Shown here in pieces: positions 36,163 through 45,795 of a stretch of 64,000 nt of DNA. Position 1 is the first letter of the stretch; each line of letters begins with the position of its first letter. This DNA comes from Actinomycetes bacterium (GTDB lineage: Bacteria > Actinomycetota > Thermoleophilia > Gaiellales > Gaiellaceae). The notes beneath the pieces are model-generated. The model was given only the letters and a program-made list of their open reading frames with translations. It did not search any database and was not told the origin of the DNA. Position numbers and translations under genes: made by a program. Location: contig JAPOVR010000102.1 of the NCBI GenBank assembly GCA_026708005.1, forward strand, positions 17,421 through 81,420, in the 5' to 3' direction.

Positions 36163-37143
36163 TTACAGCGCGGCGAGCACCGCGTCGCCGAACTCGGCAG
36201 TCGTCGCTGCACCGCCCACATCCGGCGTGCGCACGCTCGCAAGCGCAGCGGCGACGGCGCCGTCGACGCGCTTGGCCGCATCGTTCTTGCCGAGGCCGTA
36301 CACCAAGAGCAGCGAGACCGTGCGCAGCATCGCGGCTGGGTTCGCGATGCCCTGCCCAGCGATGTCGGGCGCCGATCCGTGCACCGGCTCGAAGATGCCG
36401 GGCCCGTCGTCTGCGAGGCTTGCCGAGGCGGCCAGCCCAAGGCCGCCGGTCATCGCCGCGGCCTCGTCCGAGAGGATGTCGCCGAACATGTTGTCGGTCA
36501 CGATCACATCGAATCGCTCCGGCATCTGAACGAGCTGCATCGCGGCGTTGTCGACCAGCATGTGCTCGAGTTCCACGTCGGCGTAGTCGGCCGCGACGGC
36601 GTCAACGACACGCCTCCACATGCGTGACGTCTCGAGGACGTTCGCCTTGTCGACTGAGACCAGCCGGCGGGTGCGTGCCCGCGCGATCTCGAACGCCCGC
36701 CGGGCAATGCGCTCGACCTCCCGGGGGTGGTACTCGCAGGTGTCGTAGACCGTACCGTCCTCGCGGGTGCCGCTCGCGCCGAAGTAGATGCCGCTGACGA
36801 GCTCCCGCACGATCAGCAGGTCGATGCCGCCCTCGGCGGCAGGCCGGAGGTTCGCATAGACGTCGAGCTCGGCCCTCAGCCTCATCAGGCCCTGCTCAGG
36901 CCTGACCGCAGCGCCATCGAAGTCGGGATGGCCGATCGGGGCCTTCAGGACCGCGTCGGCGCTGCGGCAGGCCTCGAGGGTCTGCTCGGGCAGCGCCTCC
37001 CCAAGTTCGCGGAGCGCCTGAGCTCCGAAGGGCTGCTCGTCGAGCTCGATCCCCAGATCGAGGGCCTCGAGCACCCGCCTGGCTTCCCGCGTGATCTCGG
37101 GCCCGATGCAGTCGCCGGGGAGCAGAACGACTCGAGTTCCCAT
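36163..37143 (-). CDS. 3-isopropylmalate/D-malate dehydrogenase-family enzyme
   Basis: 326 residues, beta-decarboxylating dehydrogenase fold. It begins VVLLPGDCIGPEITREARRV and contains ELDVYANLRPA (substrate Arg), the Lys site VSVDKANVLETSRMWRRVV, the metal-binding VTDNMFGDILSDEAAAMTGG, and the NAD loop EPVHGSAPDIAGQGIANPAA. By sequence it is close to LeuB, slightly short of the usual 350-360. The neighbours (amidase, hydantoinase, transporter) are catabolic, so D-malate or tartrate-type dehydrogenation is a real alternative. Divergent LeuC/LeuD homologues lie at 55.8-58.4 kb. Confidence 0.85.
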   Translation of the reverse strand: MGTRVVLLPGDCIGPEITREARRVLEALDLGIELDEQPFGAQALRELGEALPEQTLEACRSADAVLKAPIGHPDFDGAAVRPEQGLMRLRAELDVYANLRPAAEGGIDLLIVRELVSGIYFGASGTREDGTVYDTCEYHPREVERIARRAFEIARARTRRLVSVDKANVLETSRMWRRVVDAVAADYADVELEHMLVDNAAMQLVQMPERFDVIVTDNMFGDILSDEAAAMTGGLGLAASASLADDGPGIFEPVHGSAPDIAGQGIANPAAMLRTVSLLLVYGLGKNDAAKRVDGAVAAALASVRTPDVGGAATTAEFGDAVLAAL

Positions 37144-37173
37144 GGGTCCGCTAGGCGCCGAGGCGATCGGTGG

Positions 37174-37827
37174 TCACGCCGAGGCCGGTACTCGTCCCAG
37201 GACGCTCGCGAGGTACTCGAGCGCGTCCCCGAGCGACACGACATCGCCGTACTTCGCCTGGATATCGAAGAGGTTCGCCTCGTGCGGCGCCTGAGCGCGA
37301 TCGCCGACGCACTCGCGCGGCACGATCGCCGGCCAGCCGTACTGCAGCAGGTCGATCGCGGTGGCGCGAATGCAGCCGCTGGTGGTCGCACCGCAGAGGA
37401 TCACCGTATCCACGCGCTGTGCCGTGAGCACCGAGGCGAGGTTCGTCCCGAAGAACCCGGAAGCCCCCTTCTTCATGATGATCACCTCGTCGGGCTGCGG
37501 GTCGAGACGGGGGTCGATCTCGACCCACTCGCCGCCGAGCTCAAGGTCGAGCAGGGCTGGTGCCTTCTCGATCCAGAGCGCGCCGTCCTTCCCGTGCGGC
37601 TCGAAGCCGATCGTCGTGAAGACAACCGGCAGCCCCCTCCCCCGGGCCGCGTCCAGCACCTTGCGGGTCGCCTCGATCTCTGACGTCATATCGGCGCCCA
37701 GCGAGCACCCAGGATCGGTGAAGCCGCAGGAGAAGTCGATCACAAGCACACCGGGGTGCTGCCCGCGCGTTAAGCTCTGCCCGAGCTTCGCCTCTGCGTA
37801 GACCTGTCTCGCTTGCTCGTCGCTCAT
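37174..37827 (-). CDS. Isochorismatase-family amidohydrolase (N-carbamoylsarcosine/maleamate amidase-like)
   Basis: 217 residues. The catalytic Asp lies in PGVLVIDFSCGFTDPGCSLG, the Lys in VIIMKKGASGFFGTNLASVL, and the nucleophile Cys in LCGATTSGCIRATAIDLLQY. This Asp-Lys-Cys arrangement marks cysteine hydrolases such as N-carbamoylsarcosine amidase, maleamate amidase and ureidoacrylate amidase. It lies 33 bases after hydantoinase and 30 before the IPMDH-like gene, one probable transcript. Acting on the ring-opened product of the hydantoinase is the natural guess. Confidence 0.88.
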   Translation of the reverse strand: MSDEQARQVYAEAKLGQSLTRGQHPGVLVIDFSCGFTDPGCSLGADMTSEIEATRKVLDAARGRGLPVVFTTIGFEPHGKDGALWIEKAPALLDLELGGEWVEIDPRLDPQPDEVIIMKKGASGFFGTNLASVLTAQRVDTVILCGATTSGCIRATAIDLLQYGWPAIVPRECVGDRAQAPHEANLFDIQAKYGDVVSLGDALEYLASVLGRVPASA

Positions 37828-37860
37828 CGTCTCGGCACCTCCTGGCTCGAGAGTACGCGC

Positions 37861-39276
37861 CTATGCCTCGATTGTCTGGCCGGCCGTCAGCGTCTCGCCG
37901 AACGCAGCACGCCTGACGAACTCGCCTGCACCGGGCTCCGCAACGAGCTCGCCGTACTCGACGATCGTCTGGCCACGTACGAGAACAACCTCCGGCGCAC
38001 CGACGACCTCGGTGCCCTCGAAGAGGGTGTAGTCGCTGTTGGAGTGGTGCGTTTGCGCTGAGATCGTGAACGGCTTCTCGGGATCCCAGACGACGATGTC
38101 GGCGTCTGCGCCCACCGCGATCGTGCCCTTCTTCGGGTAGAGGCCGAAGAACTTGGCGGGGGCCGTCGACACGAGCTCGACCATCCGGTTGAGGCTGATA
38201 CGCCCTTCGCGAACACCGAAGTGGTGCAGCATGTGCAGGCGGTTCTCGATGCCCACGCCGCCGTTCGGGATCTTCGAGAAGTCGTCCTGGCCGAGCGTCT
38301 TCTGGCCCTGCCACCGGAACGGGCAGTGGTCGGTCGACACGACCGAGAGCATGTCCGACCGAAGCGCCTGCCAGAGGTGATCCTGATGCTCCTTCGGCCG
38401 CGGCGGCGGCGTATAGACGTACTTCCCGCCCTCGAAATTGGGCTGCTCGAGCGCGGTCTCGTCGATGAAGAGGTACTGTGGACAGGTCTCGCCCCACGCG
38501 TCCCAGTCGGCCTCCCGAGCGCGCGCGACAGGGTCAATCGCCTCCTTGCAGGAAACGTGCACGACGTAGAGCGGAGCGCCGGCGACCCTCGCCAGCTGAA
38601 TTGCCCGGTTCGTCGCCTCCCCCTCGGTGATAGGCGGCCGCGTGCGAGCGTGCCAGATGGGCTCGGTGTGCCCGGCGGCAAGCGCGTCCTTGACAAGGAT
38701 GTCGATGGCGTCCCCGTTCTCGGCGTGCACCATCACGAGCGCGCCCGTCTCGGCGGCTGTGCGCATGACCTGGAAGAGCGTCTCGTCATCGACCATGACG
38801 GCGCCCTTGTAGGCCATGAAGACCTTGTAGCTCGTCACGCCTTCCGCCGGGACCTTCGCGAGGTCCTCGAGGGTGCCGCCCTTGTTGAGGTCGGTGATGG
38901 CGATGTGGAACCCAACGTCGATGACCGGCTTGCAGCGGTCGATCTTCTCGTGCCAGTTCTCGAGCGCCTGCGCGAAGCTCTCGCCAGGGATCTGCAGGCA
39001 AAAGTCGACGAGCGTCGTCGTCCCGCCGAACGCCGCGGAGACCGTGCCCGACGTGAAGTCGTCGCAGGTCACGGTGCCGCCAAACGGCATCTCGAGGTGC
39101 GTGTGCGGATCGACGGCGCCGGGCATGACGTACTTGCCCGCGGCGTCCACAACCTTGTCGGCCGCAGTGTCGAGCGATGCGCCAATCAGCGAGATCGTGC
39201 CGCTCTCGACGAGAATGTCGCCAATGTAGTCATCCGAGGCGGTGACGACGCGGCCGCCCTTGATTAGTGTCGACAT
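37861..39276 (-). CDS. D-hydantoinase / dihydropyrimidinase
   Basis: 471 residues, complete amidohydrolase. The metal-binding motif is PGAVDPHTHLEMPFGG, the carboxylated Lys sits in VTSYKVFMAYKGAV, further His ligands are in LVMVHAENGD and LYVVHVSCKEAID, and the final Asp is in VVSTDHCPFRWQGQKTLGQD. Such enzymes open cyclic ureides or imides (hydantoins, dihydrouracil, succinimide) to carbamoyl or half-amide acids. It is followed by the Cys-type amidase, consistent with a two-step ring opening and deamidation. The true ring substrate is open. Confidence 0.93.
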   Translation of the reverse strand: MSTLIKGGRVVTASDDYIGDILVESGTISLIGASLDTAADKVVDAAGKYVMPGAVDPHTHLEMPFGGTVTCDDFTSGTVSAAFGGTTTLVDFCLQIPGESFAQALENWHEKIDRCKPVIDVGFHIAITDLNKGGTLEDLAKVPAEGVTSYKVFMAYKGAVMVDDETLFQVMRTAAETGALVMVHAENGDAIDILVKDALAAGHTEPIWHARTRPPITEGEATNRAIQLARVAGAPLYVVHVSCKEAIDPVARAREADWDAWGETCPQYLFIDETALEQPNFEGGKYVYTPPPRPKEHQDHLWQALRSDMLSVVSTDHCPFRWQGQKTLGQDDFSKIPNGGVGIENRLHMLHHFGVREGRISLNRMVELVSTAPAKFFGLYPKKGTIAVGADADIVVWDPEKPFTISAQTHHSNSDYTLFEGTEVVGAPEVVLVRGQTIVEYGELVAEPGAGEFVRRAAFGETLTAGQTIEA

Positions 39277-39378
39277 GGAGATACGCCTCCTTCTGGGGTC
39301 GTAGGGTCGAGCCTAGACGATTGCCCGCTCGTCCGGGCACGCCGCGCGGGGGTGCTGCCGGCGCCGCGCGGCTCGGCG

Positions 39379-40293
39379 CTACCGTCCGTGGAGGTCGACA
39401 CCCACACGGTCCTCTGTGCCCGTCACCTCGCCCAGCTCCTCCTTGGCCTGGGTCTCAAGCGCGACCGCCGCGCCGCGCCGGCGGATGCGAATCGCGGCGA
39501 AGACGATGCCCAGGAGCACCACGAGCAGGGTAACAGCGGTCGTCGCGGTCCCTAGCGCATAGAGGTCGGGTTGGATCACCGAGCCGACGGTGAAGGCGAA
39601 GATCTGGGTCGGGAGCGTGGCCTCACCGGAGGCGATCACGAGCGCCGTGCGGTCGTACTCGTTCCACGACAGCGTGAAGCCGAACAGGAAGCAGGCGAAG
39701 AGGCCGGTCCAGATCAGGGGTAAGGTGACCTCCCGGAACGTCTTGCGGGCGTTGGCGCCGAGGCCGCGCGCGGCCTCCTCGACCGCGTCCTCATACCGGT
39801 TCCAGACGGCGATCATGACGAGGAACCCGAATGGGAGCGCCCAGACGACGTTCGTCCCGAGCGCGGTCTTCCACATGCTGGGCAGGGTGCCGAGCGTGTC
39901 CCAGAAGAACGAGTTGCCGAGCGAGAGCAGGAAGCCGGGCGTCATCAGCGCCAAGAGCACGAGGAAGAAGAGCAGGCCGTCGAGACGGAACCGCCGCCGG
40001 AAGGCCAGCGACAGCGTGAGCGCGAGGATGCCGGTCACGGCGCCGGTGACGAGCCCGAGGTAGATGGAGCGCAGCCCTGCCGGGGCAATCTGCGCCGCTT
40101 TCGACAGCGGAACAGTCTCATCCCAGAGCGCACGCCACCACTGGAAGCTCGCGCCCATGAGCGGGAAGCTGATGCCGCCCTGCGGCCCGTTGAACGACAG
40201 CACGCCCATGACGATCATCGACCCGTAGAGGAAGATGACGAACAGAGCGAAGTAGATCGTGAGCGCCCACTTCGACCACCGCGCTTCCTTCAC
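39379..40293 (-). CDS. ABC transporter permease, PotC-like
   Basis: 304 residues with six predicted membrane segments (first: ALTIYFALFVIFLYGSMIVM) and the BPD EAA-type loop EEAARGLGANARKTFREVTL. It belongs to the spermidine/putrescine-type inner membrane component family. It is the only gene of this four-gene transporter with an undamaged frame. It follows the PotB-like gene by 24 bases and precedes the hydantoinase by about 100. Confidence 0.88.
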   Translation of the reverse strand: MKEARWSKWALTIYFALFVIFLYGSMIVMGVLSFNGPQGGISFPLMGASFQWWRALWDETVPLSKAAQIAPAGLRSIYLGLVTGAVTGILALTLSLAFRRRFRLDGLLFFLVLLALMTPGFLLSLGNSFFWDTLGTLPSMWKTALGTNVVWALPFGFLVMIAVWNRYEDAVEEAARGLGANARKTFREVTLPLIWTGLFACFLFGFTLSWNEYDRTALVIASGEATLPTQIFAFTVGSVIQPDLYALGTATTAVTLLVVLLGIVFAAIRIRRRGAAVALETQAKEELGEVTGTEDRVGVDLHGR

Positions 40294-40317
40294 CGTGCTG
40301 CCCCCGATCCGGCCACG

Positions 40318-41310
40318 CTAGAGATCCTCGCGCAGGTTGGCGAACCGTAGGAGGATGACAACGCCGAGCATCATCACGATGACGAGGACGACTGCCGAGG
40401 ACGCAGCCGCCGAGAAGAGCGCCTTGTCGTTCTGGATCTTGAGGATCGTCCCGACGGAGGCGACCGTGCTGCCGACGAGACGGACAGTGGCAAACTCGCC
40501 CATCGAGAGCACGAAGACGAAGATCGACCCGATCACGACACCTGGCATGGTCTGCGGGAGGATCACCTCGCGAAAGCTCTAGAACCAGCTCGCCCCGAGG
40601 TCCCGGGCGGCCTCGACCGCGCTGCGATCGGCCTGCGCAAGCATGAAGAACAGCGGGGCGATCATGAACAGCACGTAGAGCTGGATCATCGCGAGGACGA
40701 CCGAGAAGTTCGAGAAGCTCAGGCTGGAGATCGGCTCGTCGGCGAGCCCGATCTGCTGGAGAATCGAGTTGACGGCGCCGCCGCGACCCATGAGCGGGTC
40801 GCGCCAGGCGACCGCCCGGATGAGGGCGCTCGTCCAGAAGGGGGCAAGCGCGACGATGAACAGCGCGATCTGGTTGCGCAGGTTGGTGATCTTGAACGAG
40901 AGGAAGTACGCGATCGGATACCCGAGCACAAGCGATGTTCCGACGATGATCAGCGAGTTGAACACCGTCTGCTTGAGCACACCCCAGTAGACACTGCTGT
41001 TGATGAGGGCCTTGTAGTTACTGAGCGTCCAGTCGTGGAGAATCTGCCCGTTCTTCGTCGTCCAGAAGCTCGTGAGCACGATGAAGACGACTGGCACGAC
41101 GAGGAAGAACAGCAGCCACAGCGAGCCGGGGGCGGCCAGCTCCGCGGTCAGGAGGCCGTGGCGCGGTGCGGCCTTGGACTTCGTGCCGAGCGCCGCCTCG
41201 ACGGTCCGAATCTCTGACCGGTCGAGCTCCTCGAGCTCATCGCTCTGGAGGTGCGGTGCGGCGAGTCGGCCGCTCTCGTCGGGCGACTCAGCCCGTGAGG
41301 AGCTGAACAT
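40318..41310 (-). pseudogene. ABC transporter permease, PotB-like, interrupted by an in-frame TAG
   Basis: From 41310 the frame encodes an N-terminal cytoplasmic stretch, membrane segments (GSLWLLFFLVVPVVFIVLTS; LFIVALAPFWTSALIRAVAW) and the start of the permease loop VEAARDLGASWF. It then meets TAG at 40581-40579 and continues in the same frame as SFREVILPQTMPGVVIGSIF to the normal C-terminus (LRFANLREDL). The stop falls exactly inside the EAA loop that contacts the ATPase, where Gln is common, so CAG to TAG is the simplest origin. Unless suppressed, it would yield a truncated, inactive permease. Its 5' end overlaps the PotA-like gene by 23 bases. Confidence 0.85.
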
Positions 41311-42457
41311 CCGCTTCCTTCCACGCCACCTGCAAGGCGCTCCCCTCCTTGCCGCGGAGCTCCGCGTAGAGATCCCCTGGCACCTTGGCGATCATTCGCT
41401 CACCGGCGGCGCTCAGGTGCAGCTTGATCAGATCGCCCAGGTACTCGACGAAGACGACCTCACACTGGGCGCGGTTGACCTCGTCGTCACCGTCCGCCGT
41501 GTCAAGCAGGCTCACCGCGGCAGCCCGAACCGAGACCGACGCGGCCTCGCCGGCCTGGCGCTCGTCGCGAGAAGCAACGCAGCTTGCCTTCACGTGGCCG
41601 TTGTCAACGACCATGCGTGCGCCGTCCCGCTCGACGATCTTCCCGCGGATGAGGTTGTTGTCGCCCATGAACGTCGCGACAAGCTCGTTCGCCGGCCGAG
41701 TCGAGATCGTCAGCGGGTCGCCGATCTGCTGAATCCGAGCGTCGTTCATCACGACGATCCGATCGGCGATCGACAGGGACTCCTCCTGGTTATGGGTCAC
41801 GTGGATGAACATGAGGCCCAGCTGGCGCTGGAGGTTCCGCAGCTCGACGCGCATGCGAAGCTGCAAGAGCCGGTCGAGGTCGCCGAGCGGCTCGTCGAGC
41901 AACAGCGCCTTCGGCTTCGTCACGAGGACGCGCGCGAGCGCGACGCGTTGCTGCTGGCCACCCGAGAGCGCCCTGGGCTTGCGGTCGGAAAGCTCCTTCA
42001 GCCCGACCATCTCGAGGGTCTCCACCGCCTGCTCGCGCCGGGTGTCCCTGTCGATTCCGTGCATCTTCAGCCCGAACTCCACGTTGTCGAGCACCGACTT
42101 ATGGGGGAAGAGCGCGAAGTGCTGGAAGACCGTGGTCGTCGGGCGCTTGTCAGGTGAGAGGCCGAGCAGACTCTCGCCGTCGAGCAGGATCTCGCCGGGG
42201 TCGGAACCTCGTGGCCGCCGATCATGCGAAGCGTCGTCGTCTTGCCGCAACCCGAGGGGCCAAGCAGGACGACGTACTCCCCGTGCTCGACCGTCAGGTC
42301 GACGTCCTCGACGGCGATGACACCGCCGTCGAAGATCTTCGTCAGCTCACGAAGCTCAAGCCCTGACGCAGCCGTGCTCTCAGTCTGCGCTCCGGCCGCG
42401 CCGGCTCGCGGGTCAGCCGGACTCCGCCTGCTCGGACGCGCGTGCTCCCTCGCTCAT
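41288..42457 (-). pseudogene. ABC transporter ATPase, PotA-like, two frameshifts
   Basis: The best start is ATG 42457 (GGAGG upstream), giving [14 protein letters not shown] and then a TGA. The adjacent frame continues [20 protein letters not shown] with Walker [19 protein letters not shown]. Near 42195 the frame shifts again into [20 protein letters not shown], followed by the Q-loop, the signature RALSGGQQQRVALAR, Walker B KALLLDEPLGDLDR and a TOBE domain. Both shifts are single-base. The protein would have powered uptake by the PotB/PotC pair. Confidence 0.85.
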
Positions 42458-42686
42458 CGTGCCTCCGGAACGCCTCTCCTCGCGATGCAGGGCAACGGCT
42501 CGAAGTACCTTAGAGCATCGGTTTGCCCGGCATAAGCGCCGGCTGGATCGTGCCCAGGGACGGCGCCCAGGTCCTGTCCCCGCAGCGGCAGCCCGCCTAC
42601 CGAGGTCGCCTCGAAACCCTCGGGCCCTGCAGAGATCCGGACGAGAAGACGTGCTGAAGCTGCAACGACGACGCATCGAGAACGCC

Positions 42687-42712
42687 GGAGGGGCGGCGAG
42701 CGCCGCCCCTCC
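42687..42712 (-). terminator. Perfect 12-bp hairpin between the binding-protein and ATPase genes
   Basis: GGAGGGGCGGCG-AG-CGCCGCCCCTCC lies 38 bases beyond the stop of the substrate-binding gene, on its transcript. This is a very stable stem without a T-run. It may terminate or attenuate transcription so that the binding protein is made in excess over the membrane parts, as is common in ABC operons. Confidence 0.5.
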
Positions 42713-42749
42713 TGTCCACGTTGAGCCCCCCGGGGAGCCCGAGCCTCGT

Positions 42750-44132
42750 CTAGGCGCTGAGGAACTCCGACCAGCGGGCGACCTGGTGCTCGGTCTCGGT
42801 GAAGAACGAGTTCCACGAGCTGTAGCGGCAGCTGCGATCACTGAACGAGCCGCCGTCACGAATCGTTCCGGCCTTGATGTCGCCGACATTGCCGGTGATG
42901 CCTGGCAGGTCCTTCGCCGCGGGCTGGCCCTCGATCCAGAAGTCCCACTCCTCGGGCTCGACGAACGCCCTGCTGGGCTCCTGTACGGCGTTGTAGTAGC
43001 CCTGCCGCATCATGATCGCGCCGGGCTCGCCGCTGTGCCACCAGTTCAGGTAGTCGTACACCGCCTGGAGCTTCATGGGATCCGTCACGTGAGCCGGAAT
43101 CCCCTGCTGGGAGGCCCAGCCGCGGAAGCCCTCGATCGGTGCCGCGTAGCGCACGTTGATGCCCAGCGTCACAAGCAGCGCGACCGCCGGCGACCACATC
43201 GACTCGATCACGACCTCGCCCGAGGACATGAGGCTCACGGACTCGTCGAAGGTCGACCAGAACGCCCGAAAGTGGCCATCCTTCTTGAACTCGATCATGA
43301 TCTGCGTCAGACCGTCGATCTCCTGCTTCGTCATGTTCCCGAGCGTTCCGAACTCCATGAGGCCGAGCGCCTGGGCGGCGTTGCCGGCGTCCTGCATGTC
43401 GACGCCGGGCTCGTTGACGAGCGCGACCTTGCCGCGCCACTGCTCGTTGAACAGCTCGCCCCACGAGATCTCGGTGGGTTCGAGCTGGATGACATCGCCG
43501 TTGTAGCCGACCGAGTCCATGTTGAAGTTCTGGGGGACGCCCTTCGTCAGGGGCGGCTCCTCGCCGACCGTCGCGAGCGCGTCCTCGCCGACCCACTGGA
43601 TGAACTCGCCCTGGAGCTCCGGAGGCGCCTCCTTCGAGCTCGGCCACGCGCCGGAGCGGTCGGGGTCGACGTAGAGCGTGCGGAATGGTGCGTCGCCGTC
43701 GCCGAAGATGCAGACGGTGCTCGCGAGGTCGAGCTTGCCCTGCCGATGGATATTGCTGACCTGGTTCCACCGCGTGATGCGCGACCTGTCGACTGGCTGG
43801 AAATTGTCGGACGCCCACAGCTTGTCGTACTGGTGCTGATAGCCCGACCAGACGTCGAAGCTCTCGGGCTGCGTCAGCACCTTCTGCTCGAGCGTCACGG
43901 TGTCGGTCACGTCGAAGACCAGGCCGAACCCGAGGTCGCGCTCGCCGAGCTGCCGGATGGGCTCGATCAGGTCGACACCCAGGCCGATGACGCGCAGCTC
44001 GCCGGTGAACTGCTCTGCGGGCGGGGGCGGCGGTGGAGGCGTCGCAGCAGGGGATGGCTCATCGGTACCGCCGCACGCGGCAAACAGCGCGCCGACACCC
44101 AGCGCGCTGGCCATCGCCATGCCGCCCTTCAT
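42750..44132 (-). CDS. ABC transporter substrate-binding lipoprotein (PotD-like), 5' end doubtful
   Basis: 460 residues are open from 44132. The in-frame upstream sequence reads CRKRGITRRDLMKGG before MAMASALGVGALFAACGG, a twin-arginine-type leader ending in a lipobox, so the true start is upstream. The only good start there, ATG 44241 with AGGAG before it (MSRDDWRNREADLDHLEKHL), is in another frame, implying a frameshift near 44170. The mature part (FTGELRVIGLGVDLIEPIRQ ... GKVALVNEPGVDMQDAGNAA) matches spermidine/putrescine-type binding proteins. The ligand is unknown; given the neighbours it may be a nitrogenous compound. Confidence 0.8.
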   Translation of the reverse strand: MKGGMAMASALGVGALFAACGGTDEPSPAATPPPPPPPAEQFTGELRVIGLGVDLIEPIRQLGERDLGFGLVFDVTDTVTLEQKVLTQPESFDVWSGYQHQYDKLWASDNFQPVDRSRITRWNQVSNIHRQGKLDLASTVCIFGDGDAPFRTLYVDPDRSGAWPSSKEAPPELQGEFIQWVGEDALATVGEEPPLTKGVPQNFNMDSVGYNGDVIQLEPTEISWGELFNEQWRGKVALVNEPGVDMQDAGNAAQALGLMEFGTLGNMTKQEIDGLTQIMIEFKKDGHFRAFWSTFDESVSLMSSGEVVIESMWSPAVALLVTLGINVRYAAPIEGFRGWASQQGIPAHVTDPMKLQAVYDYLNWWHSGEPGAIMMRQGYYNAVQEPSRAFVEPEEWDFWIEGQPAAKDLPGITGNVGDIKAGTIRDGGSFSDRSCRYSSWNSFFTETEHQVARWSEFLSA

Positions 44133-44457
44133 CAGATCACGACGCGTGATCCCCCGCTTGCGACACTCGAGGTCGAGGTTCGAGGTGTTTCTCGAGGTGA
44201 TCGAGGTCAGCCTCTCGGTTGCGCCAATCGTCTCTGCTCATTGGCCCGCTACTCCTCTCAGCTCGCCGGACCGCAAACCACAAATCACTCTCTTCCAGCG
44301 TGCAGCATCGAGGGCGCATGCCAGCCGGCGGGACGCCACCAGGGGACCTGACCGGTACCTCACTACGTGCTTGGACGTCGCCGCGGGGGCGCTGTTAGCC
44401 CTCCGCGCCTCAGCCGGCGCTCGCGGAACACCCGCTCGCCGTCTCGCACGCCTCCAA

Positions 44458-45300
44458 TCACCCAGCGGCCGCCCTGCTGCTGCGCTGGATGAAGTCGAGC
44501 ACCGCGCTGCCGTATTCCTCGGTTGAGTCGAAGATCGTCGAGTGCCCCGCGCCCGCGATCACGTACTTCTCGGCGCCCGCGATGCCCTCGTAGATCCCCT
44601 CTTGACCGACGCCGTTCGGCCCCTGGTCCCACGGCGTCATGATGTCGGCGTCACCGCCGATCACGAGCGCCGGCGCTCTCACCTTCGCCAGCCAGGGGCT
44701 CAGATCCATGTCGATCATCGCCTGGCAGGCGGCGCAGTAGACCTCGAGGTCGTTGGAGTCGCGCAGGATCTGCTGGACGTGGTCGACGACATCGGGGTTT
44801 TGCTCGAGGAAGTCGATATTCACCGCCTGCCACGAGATCAGCTCGGCGAGGATTCGGCTGCCGGGGCCATCGGGATCCATCCGGGACAGATCGATCCAGT
44901 TCTTGAAGATCAGCTTGCCGGCAAGGCCGAGCTTGGCGGCGGCGCAGTTGATCGTGACCGAGATGGTCTTCTCCGGGTACTTCCCGGCGAAGACGAACGC
45001 GATCATGCCGCCCATCGACGTGCCGTGAATGTGCGCCTCGGGAAGCTCGAGCACGTCCATCAGCGCCGCGAGGTCGTCGGCCCAGACCTCCATGTCGTAG
45101 TCCTGGTGGGGCTTGTCGGACGCGCCGTAGCCGCGCTGGTCGTAGTCGACGACCATGAAGTGCTCGGCGAGGATCGGCGTCACCGGGTCGAGGTTGAAAT
45201 GCCCGAAACCGGCCCCGTGAATCTGCATGACCGGCTCGCCCTCGCCCGAGATCCGGTGCCAGAGGTTGACGCCGTTGACCTCGATCATGCTGTCTTCCAT
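44458..45300 (-). CDS. Alpha/beta-hydrolase fold enzyme
   Basis: 280 residues. The oxyanion region is QIHGAGFGHFN, the nucleophile elbow HIHGTSMGGMIAFVFAG (Ser near 95), the acid in LVIGGDADIMTPWDQ, and the catalytic His in VIAGAGHSTIFDSTEE. It lacks a signal peptide. It resembles small carboxylesterase or C-C hydrolases of degradation pathways such as 3-oxoadipate enol-lactonase. Its position between the transporter and the GAF/DUF3891 pair supports a catabolic role; the substrate is unknown. Confidence 0.85.
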   Translation of the reverse strand: MEDSMIEVNGVNLWHRISGEGEPVMQIHGAGFGHFNLDPVTPILAEHFMVVDYDQRGYGASDKPHQDYDMEVWADDLAALMDVLELPEAHIHGTSMGGMIAFVFAGKYPEKTISVTINCAAAKLGLAGKLIFKNWIDLSRMDPDGPGSRILAELISWQAVNIDFLEQNPDVVDHVQQILRDSNDLEVYCAACQAMIDMDLSPWLAKVRAPALVIGGDADIMTPWDQGPNGVGQEGIYEGIAGAEKYVIAGAGHSTIFDSTEEYGSAVLDFIQRSSRAAAG

Positions 45301-45360
45301 CCGACCGCCTCCCGCGTCGCTCTCGTCGTGCCGGGGATTATCGCATGCCTGGTGCGACCG

Positions 45361-45795
45361 TTACCCTGCCGCGAGCATCTCCGCGACGCGGCTGGCCGCC
45401 GAGGCGAGCTGCGAGACCTCCTCAGCGCTCCACGTGCGCACACTCCGAACCTCGTGGACGGAGATCCAGCCGACAAGCGCTCCTTCTCTGATCACCGGCG
45501 CGAGCATCTGCGCCTTGACCCTGTACACCTCGAGCAGCGCGGGCGGCGCGGGCGGCTCATCGACCGCGCAGTCGTCCTGAACGAGCACCTCGTGCGTACG
45601 CATGAGCCACTGCGCGGTCGGCGCGTTTCGCTGGTCGAGCGACGTGTCTTGCGCGATCGGCTTGACGCCGGGCGCAGTCGACTCGGCCACGGCCGGGAAG
45701 TTCTGGCCGGGCGTGTCGAGCCGCAGCGTCGTGCGGCTCGCGTCGACGGTGCGACGCAGCTCCTCGATCAGCGGTTGGCAGGCGTGCTCGCTCAG
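45361..45795 (-). CDS. Small GAF-domain protein
   Basis: About 144 residues if started at CTG 45795, which overlaps the upstream stop as CTGA; the first GTG is only at 45690 and would cut the domain. The sequence LIEELRRTVDASRTTLRLDT ... VLVQDDCAVDEPPAPPALLE ... SQMLAPVI-type and GALVGWISVHEVRSVRTWS follows a single GAF fold, a small-molecule or redox sensor module. No output domain is present. A coupled start at a non-canonical CTG suggests either a mutated ATG/GTG or genuine weak initiation. Confidence 0.65.
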   Translation of the reverse strand: MSEHACQPLIEELRRTVDASRTTLRLDTPGQNFPAVAESTAPGVKPIAQDTSLDQRNAPTAQWLMRTHEVLVQDDCAVDEPPAPPALLEVYRVKAQMLAPVIREGALVGWISVHEVRSVRTWSAEEVSQLASAASRVAEMLAAG

